Assembly (NCBI RefSeq): GCF_005503555.1
Contig: NZ_SCNG01000001.1
Location: 310,001-374,000, forward strand
DNA: 64,000 nucleotides
Reading direction: 5' to 3'
Source of the DNA: Rudaea sp. 3F27F6
GTDB lineage: Bacteria > Pseudomonadota > Gammaproteobacteria > Xanthomonadales > Rhodanobacteraceae
Position 1 is the first letter of the stretch. Every line of letters starts with the position of its first letter. This document shows positions 1 to 9,046 of this stretch, piece by piece. Position numbers and translations under genes: made by a program. The notes beneath the pieces were generated by a model that ran no database searches, was not told where the DNA came from, and worked only from the letters and a program-made list of their open reading frames with translations.

Positions 1-737
1 CCGGCGACCCAGGCATAGCCATGCTCTTCGAGCTTGTGTGCAAGACCCGCATCACCCGACTCGACGATGCGTCCGTCGGCGAGCACATGCACGACGTCGG
101 GCACGATGTAGTCGAGCAGGCGCTGGTAATGGGTGACGACGAGGAAGGCGCGCTCGGGCGAACGCATTGCATTGACACCGTCGGCGACCATTTTGAGCGC
201 GTCGATGTCGAGGCCCGAATCGGTCTCGTCGAGAATCGCGAGCTTGGGTTCGAGCAGCGCCATCTGGAAAATCTCGTTGCGCTTCTTCTCGCCGCCGGAG
301 AAGCCTTCGTTGACAGCGCGATGCAGCAGTTCGTCCTTCAGATGCAGCACAGCGAGTTTCTCGCGCACGCGCTTGAGGAACTGCATCGAGTCGAGTTCGG
401 CTTCGCCGCGATGCTTGCGCTGCGCGTTCAACGCGGCACGCAGAAAATAAGTGTTGTTCACGCCCGGAATCTCGACCGGATACTGGAACGCGAGGAACAC
501 GCCTTCGGCCGCGCGCTCCTCGGGTTCGAGTTCGAGCAGGTTCTTGTCGCCATAGACGACCGAACCCTGCGTGACTTCGTAGCCCTCGCGTCCGGCGAGC
601 ACATTGCCGAGCGTGGATTTGCCCGCGCCATTCGGCCCCATGATCGCATGCACCTCGCCCGCTTTCACTTCGAGCGAGAGACCCTTGAGGATTTCCTTAC
701 CCGCGACGCGGACGTGGAGGTTTTCGATTTTCAGCAT
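1..737 (-). CDS. sufC: SufC, Fe-S cluster assembly ATPase (3' end outside the window)
   Basis: ABC-type ATPase of the SUF system; with SufB and SufD it forms the scaffold that builds Fe-S clusters in the cytoplasm. The translation opens MLKIENLHV and carries Walker A GPNGAGKS near residue 35, the signature FSGGEKKR near 145 and Walker B LAILDETDSGLD, with the DETDSGLD form typical of SufC rather than of transporters. About 245 codons are present against a usual length near 250, so only the last few residues lie beyond position 1. The ATG at 737 is the natural start. sufD and sufS would be expected beyond the left edge. It is separated from sufB by two other genes and a REP-like repeat, which is unusual. 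Confidence 0.95.
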   Translation of the reverse strand, partial: MLKIENLHVRVAGKEILKGLSLEVKAGEVHAIMGPNGAGKSTLGNVLAGREGYEVTQGSVVYGDKNLLELEPEERAAEGVFLAFQYPVEIPGVNNTYFLRAALNAQRKHRGEAELDSMQFLKRVREKLAVLHLKDELLHRAVNEGFSGGEKKRNEIFQMALLEPKLAILDETDSGLDIDALKMVADGVNAMRSPERAFLVVTHYQRLLDYIVPDVVHVLADGRIVESGDAGLAHKLEEHGYAWVA

Positions 738-763
738 GTTCTCATTCTCTTTGCCTGTCATTC

Positions 764-858
764 CCGCGCGCTTCCGGCGGGAATCCAGCGACTCTTCTTT
801 TCATCCCATGCCTTGAAAGCAAAGACACTGGATTCCCGCCAGAAGCATGCGGGAATGA
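764..858. repeat. REP-like inverted pair (GTCATTCCCGC / GCGGGAATCCAG family)
   Basis: Two inverted copies of a short palindromic unit: GTCATTCCCGC, a variable loop, then CGGGAATCCAG, followed about 30 bases later by the reverse complement. The same unit recurs at the ends of the large repeats near 9.0, 38.1, 38.9, 45.0, 45.6, 49.3 and 63.0 kb. Here it fills the gap between the acetyltransferase gene and sufC. Confidence 0.85.
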
Positions 859-868
859 CGAGCGCGCG

Positions 869-1363
869 TTACCCGCCCGCTAACTTTTTGATAGCCTCAT
901 CTTCCACACGACACCCCAACCACTCCGGCGTCATCTTCGCGCCGAGCGATTTGTAGAACTCGATCGACGGCGTGTTCCAGTCGAGCACCGACCACTGGAA
1001 GCGCGCCAGATCTTCGGCCACGCAGCGCTGCGCGAGGCTGATGATCAGTGCCTTGCCGATGCCGTGGCCACGGAAAGCCGGACGCTCGTAAAGATCTTCC
1101 AGATAGAGACCGTGCCGGCCGCGGAAGGTCGAATAGTTGTAGAACCACAGCGAAAATCCGGCGACCTCGCCTTTCCACTCCGCGACCTCGGCAAACACGC
1201 GCGGATTCGCGCCGAACAACGCGTCGGCGATATCCGTCTCGGTCGCATCGACTTCGTGGCGCAGCTTTTCGTAGTCGGCGAGTTCGCCGATCAGCGCGTA
1301 GATCGCTGCAGCGTCTTCGCGCCGTGCGGGGCGTATCTCCAGCGATTTGTTCGGACCGTCCAT
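869..1363 (-). CDS. GNAT-family N-acetyltransferase (diamine acetyltransferase-like)
   Basis: 164 residues, one GNAT fold. Acetyl-CoA is expected to bind at the RGHGIGKALI segment near residue 98, which matches the R-x-x-G-x-G/A motif A. LYLEDLYERPAFRGHG and WSVLDWNTPSIEFYKSLGA are typical of the spermidine/diamine acetyltransferase (SAT) branch. The substrate cannot be read from the sequence. It lies 30 bases downstream of the 66-residue ORF on the same strand, between sufB and sufC, and so is probably co-transcribed with the suf genes. A link to Fe-S assembly is not established. Confidence 0.85.
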   Translation of the reverse strand: MDGPNKSLEIRPARREDAAAIYALIGELADYEKLRHEVDATETDIADALFGANPRVFAEVAEWKGEVAGFSLWFYNYSTFRGRHGLYLEDLYERPAFRGHGIGKALIISLAQRCVAEDLARFQWSVLDWNTPSIEFYKSLGAKMTPEWLGCRVEDEAIKKLAGG

Positions 1364-1393
1364 TCTCGTATGCCTATTCCTGAGTTATTCCAG

Positions 1394-1594
1394 TCATTGC
1401 GCACTGTCGACATCGCGCGACCTGATCACATAGACGAAGGGCGGATTGCCGCCGCGCAGCAATTCATTGCCCTCGCGATGCAGCTTCAGCGTTTCGGCAA
1501 GCCGCTCGGCTGCGGGCCGCGAACGCCAGTAACGAGCGGGCTTGGGTTTCGTCTCTCCCGGCGCAACGACGCGGATGGTGCGCTCGATGCGCAT
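1394..1594 (-). CDS. Small conserved-looking protein in the suf operon
   Basis: 66 residues, beginning MRIERTIRVVAPGE two bases after the sufB stop, so translational coupling is likely. It is rich in Arg and Lys with no cysteines, no signal peptide and no membrane segment. The C-terminal part reads PPFVYVIRSRDVDSAQ. I do not recognise a family. The tight spacing and the uninterrupted frame support a real gene; its role is unknown. Confidence 0.6.
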   Translation of the reverse strand: MRIERTIRVVAPGETKPKPARYWRSRPAAERLAETLKLHREGNELLRGGNPPFVYVIRSRDVDSAQ

Positions 1595-1596
1595 GC

Positions 1597-3072
1597 TCAG
1601 CCCACCGCGCCTTCGAGCGACACTTCGAGCAGTTTCTTTGCCTCGACGGCGAACTCCATCGGCAATTCCTTGAACACCTGCTTGCAGAAGCCGTCGACGA
1701 TCATCGACACGGCGTCTTCCTCGCCGATGCCGCGCGAGCGGCAGTAGAACATCTGGTCGTCGGAAATCTTCGAGGTCGTCGCCTCGTGCTCGACGATCGC
1801 GCCGGGATTCTTCACTTCGATGTAGGGGAAGGTGTGCGCACCGCACTTCTTGCCGATCAGCAGGCTGTCGCACTGCGTGTAGTTGCGCGCGCCCTCGGCG
1901 CCTTTCTCGACCTTGACCAGACCGCGATAGGTGTTCTGCCCACGCCCGGCGCTGATGCCCTTGGAGACGATCTTCGACTTGGTGTTGCGGCCGATATGGA
2001 TCATCTTCGTGCCGGTGTCGGCCTGCTGGCGATGATGAGTCAGCGCGACCGAATTGAACTCGCCGACCGAATCGTCGCCGCGCAGTACGCAACTCGGATA
2101 TTTCCAGGTGATCGCCGAACCGGTTTCGACCTGTGTCCAGGAAATCTTCGAGCGCGCGCCGCGGCAGTCGCCGCGCTTGGTGACGAAGTTGTAGATGCCG
2201 CCGACACCGTTCTCGTCGCCGGGATACCAGTTCTGCACGGTCGAGTACTTGATGTTCGCATCGTCGAGCGCGACGAGTTCGACGACCGCGGCATGCAACT
2301 GGTTCTCGTCACGCATCGGCGCGGTGCAGCCTTCGAGATAGGACACGCTCGCGCGCTCCTCGGCGATCAGTAGGGTGCGCTCGAACTGGCCGGTATCGCG
2401 CGCGTTGATGCGGAAATAGGTGCTCAGTTCCATCGGGCAGCGCACGCCCTTCGGCACGAACACGAACGAGCCGTCGGAGAACACAGCCGAGTTCAGCGCC
2501 GCGAAATAGTTGTCGCCCGGCGGCACGACGCTGCCGAGGTACTTCTGCACCAGTTCGGGATGTTCGCGCACCGCCTCGCTGATCGAGCAGAAGATCACGC
2601 CGGCCTCTGCGAGTTCCTTGCGGAACGTCGTGCCGACCGATACCGAATCGAACACCGCGTCGACCGCGACGCCGGCGAGGCGCGCGCGCTCGTGCAGCGG
2701 CACGCCGAGCTTGTCGTAGGTTTCGAGCAGCTTGGGATCGACCTCGTCGAGCGACTTCGGCCGGTTCTTCGGCTGCGAGTAGTAGCTGATCGCCTGGAAG
2801 TCGATCGGCTCGATGTCGAGCTTGGCCCAATGCGGCGGCGTCATCGTCAGCCAATGACGATACGCCTTGAGCCGCCATTCGGTCAGCCATTCGGGTTCGT
2901 CCTTGCGCGCCGAAATCGCGCGCACGACGCCCTCGTTCAAGCCGGGCGGCAGGCTCTCGCTTTCGATGTCGGTGACGAAGCCCGCGCTGTAGCGCCGATT
3001 GAGCGCCTCGGTAACGACGTCGGTCGAGACCGATTCGTCGGGCACGTCGATTTCAATGGGTTGGGTGGCCAT
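1597..3072 (-). CDS. sufB: SufB, Fe-S cluster scaffold protein
   Basis: 491 residues, full length for SufB. Beta-helix scaffold subunit of the SufBC2D complex, in which clusters are assembled with sulfur delivered by SufS and its partner. Diagnostic segments are the N-terminal [34 protein letters not shown], the central [20 protein letters not shown] holding the conserved cysteine, and the C-terminal [16 protein letters not shown]. The ATG at 3072 gives [15 protein letters not shown]. It follows sufR by 56 bases, and the order regulator-sufB matches the usual sufR-B-C-D-S operon of this group. Confidence 0.97.
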   Translation of the reverse strand: MATQPIEIDVPDESVSTDVVTEALNRRYSAGFVTDIESESLPPGLNEGVVRAISARKDEPEWLTEWRLKAYRHWLTMTPPHWAKLDIEPIDFQAISYYSQPKNRPKSLDEVDPKLLETYDKLGVPLHERARLAGVAVDAVFDSVSVGTTFRKELAEAGVIFCSISEAVREHPELVQKYLGSVVPPGDNYFAALNSAVFSDGSFVFVPKGVRCPMELSTYFRINARDTGQFERTLLIAEERASVSYLEGCTAPMRDENQLHAAVVELVALDDANIKYSTVQNWYPGDENGVGGIYNFVTKRGDCRGARSKISWTQVETGSAITWKYPSCVLRGDDSVGEFNSVALTHHRQQADTGTKMIHIGRNTKSKIVSKGISAGRGQNTYRGLVKVEKGAEGARNYTQCDSLLIGKKCGAHTFPYIEVKNPGAIVEHEATTSKISDDQMFYCRSRGIGEEDAVSMIVDGFCKQVFKELPMEFAVEAKKLLEVSLEGAVG

Positions 3073-3128
3073 TTCAGGCTGCCTGCGTAGTCATTCGAGA
3101 ACGGTTGTCAGGGTGTACATGTTGCTTC

Positions 3129-3572
3129 TCACGCGGTCGCCAGCTTCAGCGGAACCGCAATCCGCCGCGATGGCGGGCGGCGCATGTCGGCGAGGCTCAT
3201 CTGCCGCAGCGTCGTTTCGATCACCTCGCTGACGCGCCGCCAATTGCCGCGCACGCCGCAGTGGGACTCGTGGCCGCAGGCGCCCTGATGGGCGCTGCAC
3301 TCGGTCATGCCGAACGGCCCTTCCATCGCGACGAGGATATCGGCGAGGCTGATCCGCTCGGGCGCGCGCGCGAGGCGATAGCCGCCGTTGACGCCGCGGA
3401 ACGACTCGACGAGTTCGGCCTGGGCGAGCTGCTTGAGCAGCTTCGATACGGTCGGCAATTCCAGATGCGCGCGCTCGGCCAGCGCCTGCGCGCTGAACAC
3501 CTCGTCCGGCGCTTCGGCGAGCACGGTCATGACGACGGTGGCGTAATCAGTCAGCTTGCTGACACGGAGCAT
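3129..3572 (-). CDS. sufR: Rrf2/IscR-family regulator of the suf operon
   Basis: 147 residues from the ATG at 3572 (MLRVSKLTDYATVV). Winged-helix N-terminus (residues 1-65) and three clustered cysteines in ECSAHQGACGHESHC near residues 92-106, the expected Fe-S ligand region. This matches the SUF-associated Rrf2 regulators that sense cluster supply and repress suf transcription. A TTG at 3605 would extend the frame, but it would put the promoter and operator palindrome inside the gene, so 3572 is preferred. It is the first gene of the operon, upstream of sufB. The symbol is by context; iscR-like would be equally fair. Confidence 0.9.
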   Translation of the reverse strand: MLRVSKLTDYATVVMTVLAEAPDEVFSAQALAERAHLELPTVSKLLKQLAQAELVESFRGVNGGYRLARAPERISLADILVAMEGPFGMTECSAHQGACGHESHCGVRGNWRRVSEVIETTLRQMSLADMRRPPSRRIAVPLKLATA

Positions 3573-3607
3573 GGCGGAATGGGGCGGTCTCGGCCGCGCG
3601 GGCAAAT

Positions 3608-3628
3608 ACAGTACGGAAATGGTACTGT
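3608..3628 (-). promoter_or_regulatory. Probable SufR operator: ACAGTAC-N7-GTACTGT
   Basis: A perfect 7-bp inverted repeat with a 7-bp spacer lies 36 bases upstream of the chosen sufR start. It overlaps the predicted -10 box. Its size and placement fit autorepression by an Rrf2-family dimer. It does not match the E. coli IscR consensus closely. Confidence 0.65.
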
Positions 3629-3647
3629 TTTAGCGAATCCGCGTCAA
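3619..3647 (-). promoter_or_regulatory. Predicted sigma-70 promoter of the suf operon
   Basis: Read on the minus strand: -35 TTGACG (3647-3642), exactly 17 bases, then -10 TACCAT (3624-3619). The -10 lies inside the operator palindrome. The promoter would give a transcript starting near 3612, about 40 bases before the sufR ATG. Confidence 0.6.
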
Positions 3648-3846
3648 ACCGGCGCTTGCCGGCGAAACAGGTTCGCGGTTGTTTCGACTGGGCCAGCTCG
3701 ACGTTCGGCGCACGAGCGGTCGCGCGCGCGCGGGGAAATCAGGTGGCGATGCGTGGCTTGCCTTTGCAGGCGAACGCTTTGCCCAACGGCGGCATCCATC
3801 CACGCTTCCAGTGCTTCACGCAGATGGATTTCCGCACTCTCTCCGC

Positions 3847-5412
3847 TCAAGATTCGCTGCGTGCGGACAACGCGGAACGGCCCACGCGCGCCACGGCGAT
3901 CAGCAGCAATACCATGATCGCCGGCGCGATATTGCCGATCGCCGGGGCCGCCACGGTCAAGGCGCTGCCGCCGGCCAGCTCGACTCCTTTGCGGATCGCG
4001 TTGACGTGCCCCGCGTCGAATCCGCTTTCGGGGAAGACGTCGAAAATCACGTCCGGGTGAATGCCGACCACTTCGTAGCTGTTGCCTCGTGCATCGCGCG
4101 TGATGTGATTGGCAATGCCCATATGCCAGCCGTTCGGCAAGCCGCGAACGAAACTGCCGGCAAGCGCGCCCTGCGTCGTCTGGCCGATCTGGGTGGCCTG
4201 CGGCAGCACACGCATGTAGAGAATGAGGTATTCCGCGGCGCTGACAGTCACATCGCTCGTCAATACGTAGACGGGTTGCGCGTAGCGCACCGTGCCGGCC
4301 GGCTCGATGTAGAACGGCTGCGGTGCGGCCGTCGGGTCCTTCGGCATTTCGCGCGTGTATACGAGACGGCGGCGGTCGGCGAAGCGTGCGGCGGCCGCGG
4401 CGATGATGTCGGTCGATCCGCCCGTGTTCATGCTGATGTCGAGCACGAGAGCACGCGTGCCCTGCATCTCGCCGAGCGCACGGTCGAGCGTCTGCGCAAC
4501 CGCGGTGCGGTCGTCGACGCCGCCGCCGGAATCCAGTTTGTCGACGCGGTTGATCGCGAGGTAGCCGACATTGCCCGCAAGGGTTCCCCACATGAACGCG
4601 TCGCCATAGACGCGGCCGCGGCCTTGAGGCGACAGCAGCGCGTAGATCGCGTCGTTCTGCGTTTGATTCCAGACCTCGAACCAAGTGGAAAAATCGACGA
4701 TCTCGCTCTGCTGCGCAAACGCTTCGCGCAACAGCCGATGTGTCCGCACCGTGGAGGTCGACAAATCCATCTCGATTTTCAGATTGTCTTTGGCGATGGA
4801 TGTGTGCACATCCTGCAGGCCTTCGAGCAGTTCGGAAAAAACGCCGGCGAGTTCCACGTCGTTGCGTGCCGCCGCCGCGACCGGACGCAGATTGTTCCCA
4901 CGCTCGGCCCAATCGACGTGGCGCGCCGCGCTGAACGAGTAATAGTCGTGCAGCGACGCCACCGCCGCGTCGAACGTGTCGAGCGGCGTGCTGCGATCGA
5001 TCGCGTCGCCGCAGGCGGCCGGCAGCGCGGCGATCGTGCGTGCATGGAACTGCACGTCGCCCGGCACGTCGGTGAACACCGTGTCGGTTTTCTCGGGCGA
5101 CTGCGCGTAGTACGCGAGCGGCGACTCATCGGGGTCGAGCGACGTCAGCGCCTGATCGAGCCAGCAGAGCTTGCCGCCGTCCGCGTAGGTGTAGAACCGC
5201 GGCCCGTCTGCACGCACGTCGACGAAGTAGCCGCCGCCCGGCAGGCTCCAAAGACCGCGCAGTCCCTGCTGGTATTGATCGTTCTGCCGCGAGGGCTGCA
5301 GGGCCTCCACGGGAAACGCGGGAAACAATTGCGGTGAACCGGGTTGTGCGGCCTGCGCCGGCATGCAAAGGGAGAGGAACGACGTGAGCAGAGCCGCAAC
5401 CAAATAGCGCAT
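3847..5412 (-). CDS. S41-family (tail-specific protease-like) peptidase, exported
   Basis: 521 residues. N-terminal signal peptide MRYLVAALLTSFLSLCMPAQA. The peptidase S41 core lies at about residues 270-450: LVLDISMNTGGS near 310 and TVSAAEYL near 391, where Ser391 is the likely nucleophile. No clear PDZ domain is visible. The C-terminus has a hydrophobic stretch (APAIMVLLLIAVARV) that may anchor it in the membrane or act as a sorting tail. Substrate unknown. It is divergent from the Lrp-type regulator at 5473 across a short gap. Confidence 0.8.
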   Translation of the reverse strand: MRYLVAALLTSFLSLCMPAQAAQPGSPQLFPAFPVEALQPSRQNDQYQQGLRGLWSLPGGGYFVDVRADGPRFYTYADGGKLCWLDQALTSLDPDESPLAYYAQSPEKTDTVFTDVPGDVQFHARTIAALPAACGDAIDRSTPLDTFDAAVASLHDYYSFSAARHVDWAERGNNLRPVAAAARNDVELAGVFSELLEGLQDVHTSIAKDNLKIEMDLSTSTVRTHRLLREAFAQQSEIVDFSTWFEVWNQTQNDAIYALLSPQGRGRVYGDAFMWGTLAGNVGYLAINRVDKLDSGGGVDDRTAVAQTLDRALGEMQGTRALVLDISMNTGGSTDIIAAAAARFADRRRLVYTREMPKDPTAAPQPFYIEPAGTVRYAQPVYVLTSDVTVSAAEYLILYMRVLPQATQIGQTTQGALAGSFVRGLPNGWHMGIANHITRDARGNSYEVVGIHPDVIFDVFPESGFDAGHVNAIRKGVELAGGSALTVAAPAIGNIAPAIMVLLLIAVARVGRSALSARSES

Positions 5413-5472
5413 AAACGCGAGGATTTCCCGGAAGGAGACGATGTCGTCCTCATAGTAGTCTTGGGCTCCGCA

Positions 5473-6003
5473 ATGCCTTCCGAACTTTCCGGTCCACCAC
5501 GCAGCTTTATGCGAAATTCACTGCATCCGACGCAACGACTCGACCACTTCGACATCGCCATACTCGAGACTCTGCAGAACGATGCAGCCGTTTCCTTCGC
5601 GCAGCTCGGCGAGCGCGTGAATCTGTCGCCCTCCGCCGTGCAGCGCCGCGTTCAGGCCCTGAAGGCCGACGGCGTCATCACCGGCACGCGCGCGATCCTC
5701 GATCCGCGCAAGATCGGACAGGCGCTGACGATCATTCTCGAAATCACGCTCGAAAGCGATCGCACCGACCTGCTCGCGCAGATCCGCCGGCGTCTGATCG
5801 CGGCGGCGGAAGTGCAGCACTGCTACTACGTTACCGGCGAATACGATCTCGTCGTCGTGCTGACTCTTGCGGACATTCAGGCCCTGAAACATTTCGTCGC
5901 ACGCATGCTCGCCGTGGACGACAACGTGCGGCGCTACAAGACTTCCGTGGTGATGGAATCGATCAAGTCGACGACGGCCTATCCGCTCGACGTTGCCGTC
6001 TGA
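5473..6003 (+). CDS. Lrp/AsnC-family transcriptional regulator
   Basis: 176 residues from the ATG at 5473; a second ATG at 5509 gives 164. N-terminal helix-turn-helix FAQLGERVNLSPSAVQRRVQ, then the AsnC ligand-binding (RAM) domain with HCYYVTGEYDLVVVL and VDDNVRRYKTSVVM. Such proteins bind amino acids and regulate amino-acid metabolism or transport. The divergent S41 peptidase gene or the convergent MFS gene 18 bases downstream could be targets, but that is inference. Confidence 0.88.
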   Translation: MPSELSGPPRSFMRNSLHPTQRLDHFDIAILETLQNDAAVSFAQLGERVNLSPSAVQRRVQALKADGVITGTRAILDPRKIGQALTIILEITLESDRTDLLAQIRRRLIAAAEVQHCYYVTGEYDLVVVLTLADIQALKHFVARMLAVDDNVRRYKTSVVMESIKSTTAYPLDVAV

Positions 6004-6021
6004 CCAGCCGAGAGCGTCGCG

Positions 6022-7470
6022 CTAGGGCGCGCTCGCCGAAGGCGTCGAGCGCGCCGCGAAAACGGCGCCGGCGACAGCAATAACGATGGCGACCACGATC
6101 AGGACCGCGGCGACGGCGAAGGTGATGCGCATGCCCGTCGCAATGGCTTCGGGCGGCGCGGTCGTGATGTCATTCGTCATCGACGCGAACGCGAACACCG
6201 CCCCCATCGCCGACGCGCCGGTGATCAGTCCGAGATTGCGCGACAGACTGAGCAGACCGGACGTGACGCCGCGCTGGCTCGTGGGGACGTCCTTCATGAC
6301 GGCCGTGTTGTTGGCAGCCTGGAACAACTGATATCCCGGCGTGAGTATGACGATGCCAGCGATATAGCCCGCAAGCCCGAATAGGCCCGGAAGCACGCAC
6401 AGAGCCAGCGAACCGAGTGCCATTTCCGCGAGCCCGGCGATGACGGTCGGATTTGCACCGAGGCGATCGACGGCGCGGCCGGCCAGTATGCCGCTCAGTG
6501 CCGAGACTATCGGACCGATCGACATCACCATGCCGACCGCCGCACCGCTGAGGCCGAGCGAGCGCGAAAGATAGAACGGCCCGACGACGAAGGTCGTCAT
6601 TATCACGCTGGAAACCAGCGCATTCATGCCGAGGCTGGCGCTCAACGCGGCATCGCGAAACGCGGCCAGCCGGATCAGCGGCGACGCCACTTTTCTTTCC
6701 GCGAATACGAAGGCGCCGGCGCCGATTATCGCCGCCGCCAATAGGATCAGGTTGAGCCGATCGAAGCGACCGTGCCCCGTCGTCATCGCCAGAGCGTAGG
6801 CGGCAAGCGTACCGGCGAGCAGCAACGTGCCAGGGATATCGAAGCGGGGGCGATCCGCGCTCCGTACCACGCGATCGAGCGGGAGGAAACGATAGACGAG
6901 AAAAACCGCAGCCAGACCGAGGGGTACGTTGATCAGGAAGATCGCGCGCCAGCCGAACCCGGCGATCAACACCCCACCGAGCGACGGGCCGAGCGCGGTG
7001 CCGAGCGCCGACATGGTTCCGAGCAGTCCCATCGCCCTGCCGATTTTCTCTTTGGCGACCGTTTCGCCGATCAGGGCCATGGTCAGCGCCATCATCACGG
7101 CGGCGCCGAGACCCTGCTCAAATCTGGCGACGATGAGCAACCACAGCGAGGACGCAGCCGCGCACAGCGCCGAGGCACTCGTGAACAAGACCAGTCCGGC
7201 CAGCAGCAACAGTCTGCGTCCGGCGATATCGCCGAGCCGCCCGACGCTGACGATCAGCGTCGTGACCGCGAGCAGATAGGCAAGCACAACCCATTGCACC
7301 TGCTGGAACGAAGCGCCGAACGCCTCGGCCAAGGTCGGCAAGGCGACGTTGGCGATACTGGTACCGAGCGAGGACAACAACATGGACAAGGCGAGGCCCG
7401 CGAGCGCGCCCGCGGACGCGGGCCTCGTTGCGGCGCGCTCGCCGTTTTCTGTATTCACACGATGGGACAT
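6022..7470 (-). CDS. DHA2-type MFS multidrug exporter (14 TM)
   Basis: 482 residues from the ATG at 7470 (MSHRVNTENGERAA). The frame continues upstream to 7584 without a plausible leader, and the shorter start leaves room for a promoter shared with the divergent LysR gene. About fourteen hydrophobic segments; the motif VGRLGDIAGRR after TM2 is MFS motif A, and ALGTALGPSLGGVLI is the motif C region of drug/H+ antiporters. Expected in the inner membrane, exporting hydrophobic compounds. Divergence from lysR suggests local control by that regulator. Confidence 0.88.
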   Translation of the reverse strand: MSHRVNTENGERAATRPASAGALAGLALSMLLSSLGTSIANVALPTLAEAFGASFQQVQWVVLAYLLAVTTLIVSVGRLGDIAGRRLLLLAGLVLFTSASALCAAASSLWLLIVARFEQGLGAAVMMALTMALIGETVAKEKIGRAMGLLGTMSALGTALGPSLGGVLIAGFGWRAIFLINVPLGLAAVFLVYRFLPLDRVVRSADRPRFDIPGTLLLAGTLAAYALAMTTGHGRFDRLNLILLAAAIIGAGAFVFAERKVASPLIRLAAFRDAALSASLGMNALVSSVIMTTFVVGPFYLSRSLGLSGAAVGMVMSIGPIVSALSGILAGRAVDRLGANPTVIAGLAEMALGSLALCVLPGLFGLAGYIAGIVILTPGYQLFQAANNTAVMKDVPTSQRGVTSGLLSLSRNLGLITGASAMGAVFAFASMTNDITTAPPEAIATGMRITFAVAAVLIVVAIVIAVAGAVFAARSTPSASAP

Positions 7471-7593
7471 GGTCGATTTCGATCCGGCTGATTGGGGTTC
7501 GAGCGTTGCGCTTGGTCGGCAGCAACGCCCGGCCGTGGAAAAGTAGCGGCCGACCGGCAGTGGCGGAAGACGCAGCATTTGCACTTATTACAT

Positions 7594-7622
7594 GCACCCG
7601 ACGCCATGTCTGGTCCGGGTGC
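7594..7622. promoter_or_regulatory. Inverted repeat in the MFS/LysR divergent promoter region
   Basis: GCACCCG (7594-7600) and CGGGTGC (7616-7622) are perfect inverted arms 15 bases apart, just upstream of the LysR gene start at 7641 and in the divergent intergenic region. This is a possible binding site for the LysR protein. The evidence is only position and symmetry. Confidence 0.35.
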
Positions 7623-7640
7623 TCGTGCTATGGTCGAGGC

Positions 7641-8543
7641 ATGTCGCGGCCCGACCTCAATCTGCTCGTCACCCTCGACGTGCTGCTCGCCGAGGGCAAC
7701 GTCGCGCGCGCCGCGCGCCGGCTGCACCTGAGCCCGTCGGCGATGAGCCGCGCACTCGCACGCCTGCGCGAAACCACCGGCGATCCCCTGCTCGTGCGCG
7801 CCGGACGCGGGCTCGTGCCGACGCCGCGCGCCGTCGAACTCGCCCAGCGCGTCGGCCAACTGGTGCAGGACGCCGAAGCCATGCTGCGCCCCGTCGCGGC
7901 ACTCGACCTGACAAAGCTCGTGCGCACGTTCACCCTGCGCAATCGTGAAGGTTTCGTCGAGAATTTCGGCGCCGCCCTGATTGCGCGCGTCAGCGAACAG
8001 GCCCCGGGCGTGCAGCTTCGCTTCGCACCGAAGCCGGACAAGGAAAGTACCTCGCTGCGCGACGGCAGCGTCGATCTGGAAACCGGCGTCGTCGGCGGAA
8101 CCGCCGGCCCCGAAGTGCGTACCCAAGGCTTGTTTCGCGACCGCTTTGTCGGCGTGGCGCGGATCGGCCATCCGATCGGCGAAGCCGCGATCACACCCGC
8201 GCGCTATGCCTCGGCACGACACATTCTCGTCGCGCGCCGCAACCACGCCGCGAGCCCGATCGACGACGCGCTTGAAGCGCTCGGGTTGAAGCGCGAAATC
8301 GCAACCATCGTCGCGAGCTTCTCCGAGGCTCTGGCGCTCGCACGCGCATCCGACTTGATCGCCTGCGTTCCCGAGCGCTCCACGGCCAACCTTCGCGACG
8401 GAATGTTTTCCTTCCCGCTGCCGGTCGCGCTCCCGGAAATCGTCGTCTCGCTGCTTTGGCACCCACGCATGGATGCCGACCCCGCGCATCGCTGGCTGCG
8501 GGCGTGCGTTCGCGAAGTCTGTGCCGAGCGGTTGCCCGCCTAG
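7641..8543 (+). CDS. LysR-family transcriptional regulator
   Basis: 300 residues from the ATG at 7641. N-terminal winged helix typical of the NodD/MexT-like branch (PDLNLLVTLDVLLAEGNVARAARR and SPSAMSRALARLRE), then a periplasmic-binding-like effector domain to the C-terminus. Full length. It is divergent from the MFS exporter and most likely regulates it. Effector unknown. Confidence 0.92.
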   Translation: MSRPDLNLLVTLDVLLAEGNVARAARRLHLSPSAMSRALARLRETTGDPLLVRAGRGLVPTPRAVELAQRVGQLVQDAEAMLRPVAALDLTKLVRTFTLRNREGFVENFGAALIARVSEQAPGVQLRFAPKPDKESTSLRDGSVDLETGVVGGTAGPEVRTQGLFRDRFVGVARIGHPIGEAAITPARYASARHILVARRNHAASPIDDALEALGLKREIATIVASFSEALALARASDLIACVPERSTANLRDGMFSFPLPVALPEIVVSLLWHPRMDADPAHRWLRACVREVCAERLPA

Positions 8544-8687
8544 CACGCCGCACACAACGAAGAGTTGATGCCACCTCGAATCAGCCGGCGATATGCGCTG
8601 CGGCACGTCTCGTTACGCGCAACTCAGCCCAGAAGAACGAGCACGATGAATCGTCCCCCGACAACGTGAAGAGTCCGCTTCTTGCCC

Positions 8688-9046
8688 TGGCTTCGGCGCG
8701 CACGACGCGCGCTCCTTCTCCGGGTCCCCATTACATTGCGGCGGCAGCGGACGATCAGGCCCGCAGGGGGCGCGCGAGGATCGCGCGCATTCCGCTATTG
8801 CACATGGATGTGCAATTAGCGGAACCCGGCCGCTGACGCGGACCCTTCGGGCAGGAGCCCGAAGGGCGCAATGTTCTGGGGCGGCGTTTCTTTGGTTACT
8901 TTCTTGTCGCTGTAGACAAGAAAGTAACCCGCTCGCCCAAAGGGCGAGTGGAAGCGTTGCTCTTAAAGAAAACAAAAAAAGCAAAGTCGCTGGATCCCCG
9001 CTAAGAGCACGCGGGGATGACGAGCAAAAAAGCGGGAATGACGAGC
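8688..9046 (+). repeat. Half copy (copy A) of the large hairpin-array repeat
   Basis: Contains only the right half of the family, from the conserved GGGTCCCCATTACATTGCGG block through AATGTTCTGG to the terminal GGGATGACGAGC unit. Hairpins seen: CTCGCCC/GGGCGAG at 8932-8948 and ACTTTCTTGTC/GACAAGAAAGT just before it. Same orientation as the copy at 38.1 kb. It occupies most of the gap between lysR and the nrdA riboswitch; the rest of 8544-9200 shows nothing recognisable apart from one weak small ORF. Confidence 0.9.

Noticed and set aside
1394..2092. A frame joining the 66-residue ORF to sequence inside sufB, suggesting a frameshift
   Set aside because: sufB is intact and full length, and the small ORF has its own start two bases after the sufB stop.
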